Positions 26,196-35,067 of a stretch of 64,000 nucleotides of DNA are shown piece by piece (within the stretch, counting starts at the first letter, position 1; each line of letters begins with the position of its first letter). The notes below the pieces were generated by a model. That model saw only the letters and a program-made list of their open reading frames with translations. It made no database searches and was not told the origin of the DNA. A program made the position numbers and the translations under genes. The DNA comes from DASUPK01 sp963774305 (GTDB lineage: Bacteria > Actinomycetota > Thermoleophilia > Solirubrobacterales > 70-9): contig CAVZEM010000006.1 in assembly GCA_963774305.1 (NCBI GenBank), positions 62,001 through 126,000 on the forward strand, written 5' to 3'.

Positions 26196-27857
26196 CTACT
26201 TGAGCGACCAGCTGCTCCAGTCGCTCAGGAACAGCGGGTGGATCACCGCGGAGCCGAAGTTGATGCGATCACTCATCAACTTCGGGACCTGTTGCATGCC
26301 GAATACGGCCAGGTACGCCTTCTTGGCTGTGTACTCATCGAGATCCCTCCACTGACTCGCCGCCGAGGCGAGATCCTGGGCGGGGATCAGATTGAGCTTC
26401 TCGAGTTCCTGCTGAATGAAGAGATCGCTGATCCGGCTGACGTTTGCGCCGTGCGCTGGGCGAATCGAGCTGGCGTTGGCCACCTCGTAGAAGTCGGCCG
26501 GATTCGGGAAATCGTTGTACCAGCCGGCGAACCCGGTCTGCGCGTTTGAACGCGCGTTACCGATCCTCGCGAAGTAGCCGGACGGCTGCACCAACCGGGT
26601 CCGAACGCGATAACCGAGCCGGCCAAGCAAGTGGACGTAGTACCGCACGTAGGCGCGTTGCGGAGCGCTGTCCTCCCCCCAGACCGTCACGCTTGCGTCG
26701 CGGGTCCCAGATTGCTTAACGAGCTGTTTGGCCAGGCCCACATCGCCGTTGCCGTCGGCGTCGCCGTACGGGCACGAATCCGATGGATGACCGGGGATCC
26801 CCTCTGGCAGCAGGTAGCAATCGGGCTCGAGCGATCCGTTTGACAGCTGCGCCAGCGCCGGTCGATCGAGGGCGGTGACGACGGCACGCCGTGCGAGCTC
26901 GCTGCTGAATGGCGGCGTGGTCGCATTCATGAAGAAGTAGAAGGTCGAGGGAATCGGGACTGGATCGAAGCGGTCGCCTGCAATGGACCTCGCCTGGAGC
27001 AGGCTCACGGGCGGGAGCCGAGTCCCGGGATCGAAGTTGTCGGCACGGTTGTGCAGCACATCGTCCGCGGCGCCGACAGCGTTGGGCTCGATCCCCACCT
27101 TGATGCGCTCGAGGCTCCCGACGGGAATACCCGGGATGTCGAGCCTTTCGAACCCTGGGTTCTTGACCATCGTCCAGGCGCGGTTTGGAATCACCTCGGT
27201 GATCCGGTAGGGCCCGACGCCCGGCGGCGGGTTACGGCTCAGATCTCGCATCGGCGTACCGCTTGGAACCAGGCCGGTGGCCGGCAACGCGAGAACGTTC
27301 CCGAAGGCTCCGAACGGGTGCCGGAGCAAGATGGAGATCCTTCCAGTGGAATCATCAGCATCGATGCCCGAGATGCCCTTCGCCTCCCGGCTGTCGTATT
27401 TCTCGGCCCCGACGACGTTGTCGGTGATGAAGCGCTTTCCTCCCCAGCCCAACCTGATGGCCCGCTCGATGGTGTATTCGAAGTCGCTCGCCTTCACCGA
27501 TTGGCCATTCGAATAGACCAAGCCCCTTCGCAGGGTGAGGACATACCGCTTGCCGTTGGCTGAGACCTGGGGAAGCCGCATCGCCAATCCGGGGATGAGT
27601 TCGCTTCCGGCAGGCGCGTTCTTGTGCCTGTAGGTGAGGAGTGGCGTGTAGGAGATCCAGTCGGCCTCAGCGCCCTCGGTGGTATACGCGAGCTGTGGAT
27701 CCAGGTAGTCCGGTGGGATTGACATCTCGACCGTCGCGGTGCCACCTACGGTGCGGTCACCGCTTCCGCATCCGGTGACCAGGACGATCGAACAGGCGGC
27801 GGCAGCGACGGCTAGACCCAACCGGATGCTCCGCGAAAGTGCCCTGCTACTCACCAT
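26196..27857 (-). CDS. Peptide-type ABC transporter substrate-binding lipoprotein
   Basis: 553 residues, family 5 extracellular solute-binding protein (DppA/OppA type). The signal peptide ends in a lipobox (VLVTGCGSG, Cys near residue 30). The domain shows MSIPPDYLDPQLAYTTEGAEADWISYTPLLTYRHKN, GQSVKASDFEYTIERAIR and NPAWTMVKNPGF-like text. There are no permease or ATPase genes nearby, so partners must be elsewhere. It sits between alaS and ruvX, which are usually neighbours, and overlaps the alaS stop (ATGA). Its base composition looks lower in GC than its neighbours by eye. Confidence 0.9.
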   Translation of the reverse strand: MVSSRALSRSIRLGLAVAAAACSIVLVTGCGSGDRTVGGTATVEMSIPPDYLDPQLAYTTEGAEADWISYTPLLTYRHKNAPAGSELIPGLAMRLPQVSANGKRYVLTLRRGLVYSNGQSVKASDFEYTIERAIRLGWGGKRFITDNVVGAEKYDSREAKGISGIDADDSTGRISILLRHPFGAFGNVLALPATGLVPSGTPMRDLSRNPPPGVGPYRITEVIPNRAWTMVKNPGFERLDIPGIPVGSLERIKVGIEPNAVGAADDVLHNRADNFDPGTRLPPVSLLQARSIAGDRFDPVPIPSTFYFFMNATTPPFSSELARRAVVTALDRPALAQLSNGSLEPDCYLLPEGIPGHPSDSCPYGDADGNGDVGLAKQLVKQSGTRDASVTVWGEDSAPQRAYVRYYVHLLGRLGYRVRTRLVQPSGYFARIGNARSNAQTGFAGWYNDFPNPADFYEVANASSIRPAHGANVSRISDLFIQQELEKLNLIPAQDLASAASQWRDLDEYTAKKAYLAVFGMQQVPKLMSDRINFGSAVIHPLFLSDWSSWSLK

Positions 27858-30481
27858 CAGGGGGCGAGCTTGGCCTCAATGGCCCGACGGGCAACCGAGA
27901 GCGCTTCCTCGAGCTTCGAGGGGTCGCGGCCACCCGCCTGGGCGACGTTGTCACGCCCTCCCCCGCCCCCGCCGACGATCTGGGCGGCCTCGCGGATCAC
28001 CTCTGCCGCCGAGATCCCGCGCTCGGTGACCTCCTTGCTGAAAGAGGCCACCAGCGCCACCTTGCCATCCGCCGCACCGCCCAGCACGACCGCGGCCTCG
28101 CCGGCGCGCGACTTGATCCGGTCGGCGAGGTCGAGCAGCGAGCGCTGGTCGGCGTCATCTCCCCTGCCCACGAAGACCGTCACGCCGCCGATCCGCTGTC
28201 CGGTTGCCGCCATCTCCTCCGCCCGCTTGGAGAGGTCCTCGGAGCCGGCCTTCTTCGACTGCTTCTCGAGCTCCTCGAGGCGCTCGGCCACGCGGCGCGC
28301 GCCCGCGACCGGATCCTGCTCGGATCCGACGATCCTGCCGATCTCGCTGAGCTGGCGTGAGCGCCTCCGGAACCAGTCGATGGCGGCGGGGCCGGTGAGC
28401 GCCTCGATTCGGCGCACGTTCGCGGCGCTCGAGCCCTCGGAGGCGATCGCGAAGATGCCGATCGCGGCCGTGTTGAACACGTGCGTGCCGCCGCAGAGCT
28501 CCCGCGAGACGTCCTCCACCTCGACCACGCGGACCCAGTCGCCGTATTTCTCGCCGAAAAGCGCCATCGCGCCGAGGCGCTCCGCGTCCATCCTCGACAT
28601 CTCCAGGGCGCGGACCCCGTGGCTCTCCTTGATCCAGTCGTTGACGCGGTCGCCGATGTCCCGGAGCTCCTCGTTCGTCAGCGGCGCGCCGTGGGTGAAG
28701 TCGAAGCGCAGCTTGTCGGGGCGGACCGAGGAGCCCGCCTGGCGAACGTGGGTGCCGAGGCGCTCACGCAGCGCCGCGTGCAGCAGGTGCGTCGCGGTGT
28801 GGTTCCGCATCGTGGCGAAGCGGGAGACGTGGTCCACCTCCGCCTCGACGCGCTCGCCGGCCTCGAGGTCGTCACTCGGGCCGTCGAGCTCGAGCGCCTG
28901 GTCGTCACCGATCCTGTAGACGTCGAGGACCCGCGCGCTCCCGCCGCCCCAGCGCACCTCGCCCGTGTCGGCGACCTGACCGCCCCCCTCCGCGTAGAAG
29001 GGGCTCTCCTCGAGCTTGACCAGCGCCCGGCCGTTGTCGCCCCTGACCGCGAGCAGGCTGGTTTCGGCGCGCAGCTTCTCGTAGCCGACGAAGCGGGACG
29101 GAGGCGCCTCCGACGCGAAACTGAGCACGACGCCGTGGTGGTTCTCGGAGCCGTGCGCGGTCGCGGTTCCCATCCGGGCGCGCGTCCGCTGCTCCTCCAT
29201 CAGCTCCTCGAAACCCTCATCGTCGACAGAGAGCCCCTCCTCGGCGAGCAGCTCTTTGGTCAGGTCGTACGGGAAGCCGTATGTGTCGTGAAGCTTGAAC
29301 GCGTCCTCAGCGTCGACCCAGGAGGTCCGGTCCTCGTGAGCGTGCCGGATCAGGTCCCGCACCATCTGCATCCCCCGGTCGAGTGTGCGGCCGAAGCTCT
29401 CCTCCTCGTCGTTCACCCAGCGCACGACGGTGTCTCGCTCCGCCTCGAGCTCCGGGTATGCCGGCCCGAGGATGTCGAGCGCGCGACCGGCGAACCTCTC
29501 CATGAAGGGAGCCTCCAGCCCGAGCGAGCGGCCACGGTGGATGGCGCGCCTCAGGATGCGGCGCAGGACGTAGCCACGCTCCTCGTTCGAGGGGACGACC
29601 CCGTCGGCGATCATGGCCGCGGCCCCGCGGGAGTGGTCGGCGAGGATGCGCATGGCGCGGGTCGTCGACGCATCCTGCGTGTATGAACGGCCCGAGAGCT
29701 CCTCGGCGAGGTCGACGAGCGGACGCAGGGCGTCGGTGTCGAAGACCGACTCCACCCCCTGGAGGATCGCCGCCATCCGCTCCAGCCCCATGCCCGTGTC
29801 GATGCTCTTCACCGGCAGCTCGCTGAGCGTGCCGTCCTGGGCGAGGTCATAGGTCATGAAGACGTGGTTCCAGTACTCGAGGTAGCGGTCGGTGTCGTCC
29901 CCGGGCCGGTCGTCCGGGCGCCCGAACTCCGGGCCGCGGTCCAGGTACATCTCGGAGCAGGGTCCGCAGGGACCGGTCTCCCCTGCCTGCCAGAAGTTCT
30001 CGGAGCGCGGCAGCGCGACGATGCGCTCCTCGGGAACCCCGATCGAGCGCCAGATCTCGATCGCCTCCGTGTCCGGCCCGAGGCCCAGCTCCTCGTCGCC
30101 CTCGAAGACCGTCACCCAGATCAGCTCCGGGTCGAAGCCGAAGCCCTCCGTCGAGAGCTCCCAGCCCCAGGCGATCGACTGCTCCTTGAAGTAGTCGCCG
30201 AAGCTCCAGTTGCCGAGCATCTCGAAGAAGGTCAGGTGCCGGGCGGTGTTGCCGACCTCGGCGATGTCCACCGTGCGGAAGCAGCGCTGCACGTCCGCGA
30301 TCCGGGGCGCCGGGGGCTCCGCCTCGCCGCGGAAAAACGGCTTGAAGGGCTGCATCCCGGCGGTGGTGAGCAGGACCGACGGGTCGTCCACCGATGGAAC
30401 CAGCGAGGCCGACGGCACGATTCGATGGCCCCGCTCCTCGAAGAACGAGAGGTAGGTCTTGCGGATCTCGTCGACCTTCAC
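27857..30481 (-). CDS. alaS: Alanyl-tRNA synthetase
   Basis: 874 residues, full length. The N-terminus VDEIRKTYLSFFEERGHRIVPSASLVP and GMQPFKPFF is the class II catalytic core. The editing domain has HTATHLLHAALRERLG and CGGTHV (zinc ligands). The C-terminal DHHA1 domain has the Gly-rich IVGGGGGGRDNVAQAGG. Intact frame. Confidence 0.97.
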   Translation of the reverse strand: MKVDEIRKTYLSFFEERGHRIVPSASLVPSVDDPSVLLTTAGMQPFKPFFRGEAEPPAPRIADVQRCFRTVDIAEVGNTARHLTFFEMLGNWSFGDYFKEQSIAWGWELSTEGFGFDPELIWVTVFEGDEELGLGPDTEAIEIWRSIGVPEERIVALPRSENFWQAGETGPCGPCSEMYLDRGPEFGRPDDRPGDDTDRYLEYWNHVFMTYDLAQDGTLSELPVKSIDTGMGLERMAAILQGVESVFDTDALRPLVDLAEELSGRSYTQDASTTRAMRILADHSRGAAAMIADGVVPSNEERGYVLRRILRRAIHRGRSLGLEAPFMERFAGRALDILGPAYPELEAERDTVVRWVNDEEESFGRTLDRGMQMVRDLIRHAHEDRTSWVDAEDAFKLHDTYGFPYDLTKELLAEEGLSVDDEGFEELMEEQRTRARMGTATAHGSENHHGVVLSFASEAPPSRFVGYEKLRAETSLLAVRGDNGRALVKLEESPFYAEGGGQVADTGEVRWGGGSARVLDVYRIGDDQALELDGPSDDLEAGERVEAEVDHVSRFATMRNHTATHLLHAALRERLGTHVRQAGSSVRPDKLRFDFTHGAPLTNEELRDIGDRVNDWIKESHGVRALEMSRMDAERLGAMALFGEKYGDWVRVVEVEDVSRELCGGTHVFNTAAIGIFAIASEGSSAANVRRIEALTGPAAIDWFRRRSRQLSEIGRIVGSEQDPVAGARRVAERLEELEKQSKKAGSEDLSKRAEEMAATGQRIGGVTVFVGRGDDADQRSLLDLADRIKSRAGEAAVVLGGAADGKVALVASFSKEVTERGISAAEVIREAAQIVGGGGGGRDNVAQAGGRDPSKLEEALSVARRAIEAKLAP

Positions 30482-30490
30482 GGGCGGACC

Positions 30491-31930
30491 CTAGGCGATC
30501 GTCCCGTGTCCCACGACGAGGTCTCCGTCCATCAGGCAGGCGACCTGGCCCGGCGCGACGCGGTCCACCGGCTCTGACAGCGCGACGACCGCCTCGCTCG
30601 GATCGCCGTTCATCTCCACCCGGCACTCCTTCCGCGGCGAGTGGGAGCGCAGCCGGACCCCGTCCACCCTCTCGGCGCCACGGTGGAGCCTGGCGCCGCG
30701 GATTCGGATGCGGCTCGTGGCGAGCTCATCACGGCCACCGGCGATGACGCGGTTGCCGGCGGCATCGGTCGCCAGCACGTAGAGCGGCTCCCCGCCGCCG
30801 ACGCCGAGACCGCGGCGCTGGCCGACGGTGAAGTTGTGATGGCCGCTGTGCTCGCCCAATCGTCGTCCCGAGCGATCGACGACATCACCCGGCCGTTCCT
30901 CGAGACCGGCGTGGCGACGCAGGAACTCGCGCTTTCCCTGCCCGGCGAGGAAGCAGAGGTCCTGGCTCTCGGCGCGTCCCGCGACCTCCAGGCCGGCCTG
31001 GGCCGCGAGCTCGCGGACCTCCGGCTTGGTCAGCTCGGAGAGCGGAAACCGCAATCGCTCCAGGGACGCCGGCGCGAGCGCGGAGAGCATGTACGTCTGG
31101 TCCTTGGCGCCGTCTGCGGCGCCAGCCAGCAGCGGGCCCGAGCCATCGTCGGCGATGCGCGCGTAGTGGCCGGTGACGAGCTTCGCCGCGCCGAGGCGGT
31201 CGGCCAGGGCGATCATCGCGTCGATGCGCAGCTCCCCGTTGCAGAGGACGCAGGGGTTCGGGGTGCGGCCATCCGCGTAGCCCCGCAGGAACGGGCCCAC
31301 CACCCCGGCCCGGAACTCCTGCTCCAGGTCCAGGGTCAGGTGCGGGATCCCCAGCGAATGGGCGACGCGACGAGCGCCCAGCACGGCTTCGGGCGAGCAG
31401 CAGCTGCGCTCGCCGTCGGTGCGCCGGTCGGCCCAGAGCTTCAGCGTCACCGCGACCACGTCGCGCCCGGCCTCGCGCTCCCGCAGGGCGGCGACGGCGG
31501 AATCGACGCCGCCGCTGAGCGCGACGAGCACGCGCTCGCCCGCCTCGGGTCGGCCGGCGAGTCGGCTTCCGGATCCGGCGAGCGCGGAGAGGGCTCGATG
31601 AAGGGCGTCCGCCGCAAGCATGACGGCGTGTCGGTGGCTGGGCGCGAGACCGCCGAGCTCGGCCTCGATCTCATCCGGCCCGATTCGCGCCGCCTCGAGG
31701 ACAGAGGCGCCCTCCGCCAGCTCTGCGACCGCCGCGGCCGCGGCGGCGCTCGCGGCACAGCCATCGCGGTCGAAGGTGAGGCGCTCGATGCGCCCATCTC
31801 AGACGACGATGGAAAGGCGGACCAGATCGCCGCAGGGCGCACCACCGGCGGAGCCGCTGAAGGCACCCTCGGGCGCCGGCCCGCGGCGAGCGTCGCTGGA
31901 TAGGTAGTACTCGATCGCCTCCTGACCCAT
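30491..31930 (-). CDS. mnmA: IscU-like scaffold fused to MnmA tRNA 2-thiouridylase, with an in-frame TGA
   Basis: From ATG 31930 the frame reads MGQEAIEYYLSSDARRG...GGAPCGDLVRLSIVV, then TGA at 31801-31799, then DGRIERLTFDRDGCAAS through LAPSHRHAV into MLAADALHRAL and MnmA without a further break (480 codons). The first 110 or so residues look like an IscU/NifU N-terminal scaffold with Cys33 and the GCAAS cysteine. MnmA has the PP-loop VALSGGVDSAVAAL, the catalytic cysteines in TPNPCVLCNGELR and ESQDLCFLAGQG, and the C-terminal TVGQRRGLGVGG. If TGA is real, only MnmA from an internal start (such as 31621) is made. Confidence 0.85.
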
Positions 31931-32021
31931 CGGCGCAAGGTTAGGTCCCGCCGCGTCAAGCGGCGGCGGGCCATACCTGCGATCCGTCTACTCGAAGACG
32001 ATCCGGCTTGCTGCCGCGCCG

Positions 32022-33393
32022 TCAAAGAGCGTCCGACCGGCGCGGACTCACCGCGGTCACGTTCTCGACGGCGTTGCAGTAGTCCTCGCGGATGGCACCG
32101 GTCGATCGTTGATCGCTGCGATCGGTACGGCGCCGATGATCTGTGAGAGGCCCACATGGCCGGATGCGGTGTCGGGAAGCACATTCGTCACCGAAACCGA
32201 TCCGATGCCTTCGAACCGAAACCGCCCAGTCGAGCGAATCACCATCGCATCTGCCCGAGACGTCTTCACCTGATCGACGCCGATCGCGAAGTTCTGATTC
32301 TGCGTCGCGGTGGCCGCCGAACGTGGTAACCCCGACCAGCTGGCCCCGGTCGTTCACGAAGCGGGCCGCCGGAGTTGCCGTGGATTGATCGCCGCGTCCA
32401 GTCTGGACGACGTTCGGGTAGACCTGGTAGTCAGGATCGTCCGCCAGAGTCTCTGCGCGCTCTCCTTTGGCCACTGACACCGTTCCCTCGTTTGCCTGGA
32501 GCGGAAGCTCCTGGTCCGGTTTGCGAGGTTGCTCGGCGAACCCGAGAGCAACCGCCTTGTCTGGCCGGCCTTCACGTCGCTCTGCGAGTCCCAGCGTCCA
32601 GGTTGGGGACGTTGTCGAGCGCCGTGGCGCGCAGAAGCGCGAGGTCGTCGCAGGGAGCGACGGCGTAGACCATCCGCACGTCGAGCGAACCTTGTCGACC
32701 AGAGATCTCGCAAGCTCGGTCACGGGAATCGGCGAGTCCGCTGGCGTCGGGCAAGCAGTACTCGACCACGTGCGCATTGGTCACGATCGAGCCCCTGTCG
32801 GTGTGTCCAGGACCCATCCGGTCCCCATGCGGATATCGTTTGACCCCCCGCGCGATCCCGTCGACGATCTGCACCGTCGATTTGCCGACCTTGCTCGACG
32901 AGCTGCGGCGTCGTGAGCGGCGCAGACGTACTCGCCGCCGTTGCTCGCTTCCTCCGCACGAGGGCGATCGATGAGGATCGCAACGACCAGCGGCGACTAC
33001 CGCCAATCGCCGGCCGCGATCGCCCCAGCGGGCGACGACTTCCGGCAGCCAGCGCGCTGGGCACCCGGCTGCCGCCTTTGCCGCGCCGAGTCGAGGAAAC
33101 CTTGATGCGGGTACGGCCGATGCCGATCTCCGCCCCGTCAGAGGCGTTGATCGGTTCGCGAAATCTGTCTTGCCGTTGACGAGGGTGCCGTTGCGGGAGC
33201 CAAGGTCGCTGACCTCGATCGATCCACTTCGGGATTGGCGCTGCACCTCGACGTGTTCGCGGGACGACCTCGTCGTCACTCGAGCGGGAAGTCGACGATT
33301 GCTGTCACGACCGATCGTCACACCGGCTTCGCGGTGACATCGACCGTCTTGCCCTCCGTCCGGACCGCTGACAACCTCAAGCATCGCGGGCAC
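32022..33393 (-). pseudogene. FHA-domain trypsin-like membrane protease, many frameshifts
   Basis: Pieces in several frames read in order as an FHA domain (MLEVVSGPDGG, VTIGRDSN, SREHVEV, VSDLGSRNGTLVNGK), a linker with no clear remnant of a membrane segment, a trypsin-like protease (His in SIVTNAHVV, Asp in CDDLALLRA, and GNSGGPL recoverable only after dropping one base) and a PDZ-like end (DTASGHVGLSQIIGAVPIAAINDRPV). At least five single-base shifts are needed. Most are one extra base, so this may be a real gene in poor sequence rather than a dead gene. Upstream is a terminator; downstream is the IscU-MnmA gene. Confidence 0.65.
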
Positions 33394-33435
33394 GCTACCG
33401 CGGCTACCTCGGGTCCCGCCCGGCCCTCCTCCATG

Positions 33436-33461
33436 AAAAACGGCGCCGCACGGGCGCCGTT
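33436..33461 (-). terminator. Intrinsic terminator on the minus strand
   Basis: AACGGCGCC and GGCGCCGTT form a perfect nine-base stem with a five-base loop, and on the minus strand five T follow. It ends transcription coming from the SnoaL-like gene or from the structured stretch before it, 43 bases ahead of the FHA-protease gene. Confidence 0.8.
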
Positions 33462-33496
33462 CGCATTAGAGGCTCCAACCTGCCGTTTTCCGCCCC

Positions 33497-33572
33497 GGCT
33501 TGGTAACCCGTGTCGCATAGGTGGTGGTCTACCGGCAACCCCGAAGGACTGCCGGAAATCGACCCCCAAGCC
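33497..33572 (-). ncRNA. Candidate structured RNA, unassigned
   Basis: A closing stem GGCTTGG (33497-33503) with CCAAGCC (33566-33572) encloses an inner hairpin CCGGCA (33532-33537) with TGCCGG (33550-33555), whose loop on the minus strand is capped by CC-TTCG-GG. The terminator lies 36 bases further on the minus strand, so a small RNA of about 140 nt is possible. It matches no RNA family that I can name. The strand is inferred from the terminator. Confidence 0.35.
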
Positions 33573-33648
33573 AGTTGTGTTGGGTCAACGTTTGGAGCGG
33601 TTCGCGTACAGGCTCGGGCCTGTCTTCAACCCTAGCATCGGCCCGCGG

Positions 33649-33999
33649 CTACTCCGGCTCGTCGAGCAGGTACCAGGACGAGATCAGGCCGTCCCTGATC
33701 CCCAGCTCGATCGCGACGCGGGAGCTGTCCCCGACGTCGCCGCCCTCGCGCCAGACGTATTGGAGCTCGGCGTGAACCAGGACCCCGGTATCGGTCTCCT
33801 CGATCTCGACCGGCACGTAGCGCCGGACCAGATGATCGAAGAGCTTCCCCGACCACTTCATCGCGGCGTCTCGGCCGCGGTGGACGGTCCTCTCGGTGCG
33901 GATCTCGACCTCGGGATGGACGAGCTCGCCCAGCGCCGCCCGGTCGCCCGCGCTGAGGGCGGCCAGGAAGCGGCGAGCGAGCTCTTCCTTGGACGTCAG
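33649..33999 (-). CDS. SnoaL-like/NTF2-fold protein, probable CTG start
   Basis: The open frame reads LTSKEELARRFLAALSAGD..., then LVHPEVEIRTERTVHRGRDAAMKW and HAELQYVWREGGDVGDSSRVAIEL, a SnoaL/DUF4440-type cone fold. The frame begins directly after an in-frame stop, and the only start-like codon before conserved text is CTG at 33999, next to the stop of the membrane gene. A later ATG (33861) would lose a third of the fold. Either CTG is used or a base change hides the true start. Function is unknown. Confidence 0.6.
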   Translation of the reverse strand: MTSKEELARRFLAALSAGDRAALGELVHPEVEIRTERTVHRGRDAAMKWSGKLFDHLVRRYVPVEIEETDTGVLVHAELQYVWREGGDVGDSSRVAIELGIRDGLISSWYLLDEPE

Positions 34000-35019
34000 C
34001 TATCTACCGCGCAGGGTCTCGGTGAGGCGCCGCGGTTGGTCCCCGAGGCTGGCCTCCTTGGTGAAGCTGAGGCCGATGCCGATCAGCCCGAGCCCGAGCA
34101 GGACCCACGGCCAGACGCCGAGCTTGAACGGATGGGGCGGCGACGAGTTGAGGTCCAGTCCCGCGATGACGAGGAAGAGCACCAACCCGATCGCGCCGAC
34201 GTAGACCGGTCCCCTCACCCCGATCTGCGACCCGATCGCGACCAGCCCGAGCGACACCAGCAGCAGGAGGACGTCCCAGGCGTTGGTGGTCTCGATCGGG
34301 GGTGTGCTGCTCAGCGGGTTGAGGTTGCCGAGCGCCGTGATCCCGAGCGCGCAGCCGATCACCGCGGCGATGCCGGCACCGGTGATCAGCTCTGACGCCT
34401 TCCACAGCCCGAGATCCCCCGACGGCGCCGTCGCGGTCTCGGCCGCCTCGTCGCCTCCCGGGTTGTTCCGCCACAGATAGAGCCCGCCCGCCAGCAGCCC
34501 GATGGCCAGCAGCCCGAGCAGTCCCCGGTAGACGCCCCAATGGGCGCCGATGCCACCGGAGAGGAGCTTGTCCCAGAGGGCGGTCCAGGAGATGATCAGC
34601 GCGATCGATCCGAGGAGCAGCTGGACGCGCACCCCGAGCACCGTCCCCGCGTAGAACGCCAGCCCGGCCGTGACCAGGAACACCCAGAACAGATTCAGCG
34701 GCGCGTTCGGGTTGCCGCCGATCATGTCGACGAACTGGAGCAGGGCCAGAGCCACGAAGAGCAGCCCGAAGACGCTGTGGACCACCTGCCACGGCCGAAG
34801 CTCGCCCGTCTGGGGGCGGCTCGTGATCGCTCCCCCGTAGAGGTAGGCGGCCGGAATCGCGAGCACCAGGAACATCGGGAACGAGGCCCACTGGCTCGGG
34901 TTGACGGTCAGGAATGGGCCCTTGCGGATGTAGATCATCAGCGCGCCCAGGCCGAGCAGCAGCCCTCCGAGCTTGCGCAGCGCATCGCGTGTGTCGTCGG
35001 GTTTGAAGAGATCGTTCAT
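34000..35019 (-). CDS. Polytopic membrane protein of unknown function
   Basis: 339 residues with about nine or ten hydrophobic segments (LLLGLGALMIYI, ASFPMFLVLAIPAAYLYGG, LFWVFLVTAGLAFYAGTVLGV and so on). There is a short cytoplasmic N-terminus and no known transporter signature. It is followed at once by the SnoaL-like gene and preceded by the GH3 gene, all on the minus strand. I do not recognise a family. Confidence 0.8.
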   Translation of the reverse strand: MNDLFKPDDTRDALRKLGGLLLGLGALMIYIRKGPFLTVNPSQWASFPMFLVLAIPAAYLYGGAITSRPQTGELRPWQVVHSVFGLLFVALALLQFVDMIGGNPNAPLNLFWVFLVTAGLAFYAGTVLGVRVQLLLGSIALIISWTALWDKLLSGGIGAHWGVYRGLLGLLAIGLLAGGLYLWRNNPGGDEAAETATAPSGDLGLWKASELITGAGIAAVIGCALGITALGNLNPLSSTPPIETTNAWDVLLLLVSLGLVAIGSQIGVRGPVYVGAIGLVLFLVIAGLDLNSSPPHPFKLGVWPWVLLGLGLIGIGLSFTKEASLGDQPRRLTETLRGR

Positions 35020-35067
35020 CGGTCTCCTTTGCCTCCGAGAGAGTGGACGGGGACCAGCGGCCGGACC

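Noticed and set aside
31799..31801. Selenocysteine codon in the IscU-MnmA fusion
   Set aside because: No SECIS-like hairpin is evident just after the TGA, and the residue position is not a conserved Cys in IscU-type proteins. A base error or nonsense change is simpler.
33497..33600. SAM-type riboswitch, because of CCGGCAACCC on the plus strand
   Set aside because: Only that short piece agrees. The kink-turn and pseudoknot parts are not seen, and the plus strand leads into the 3' end of a gene on the other strand.
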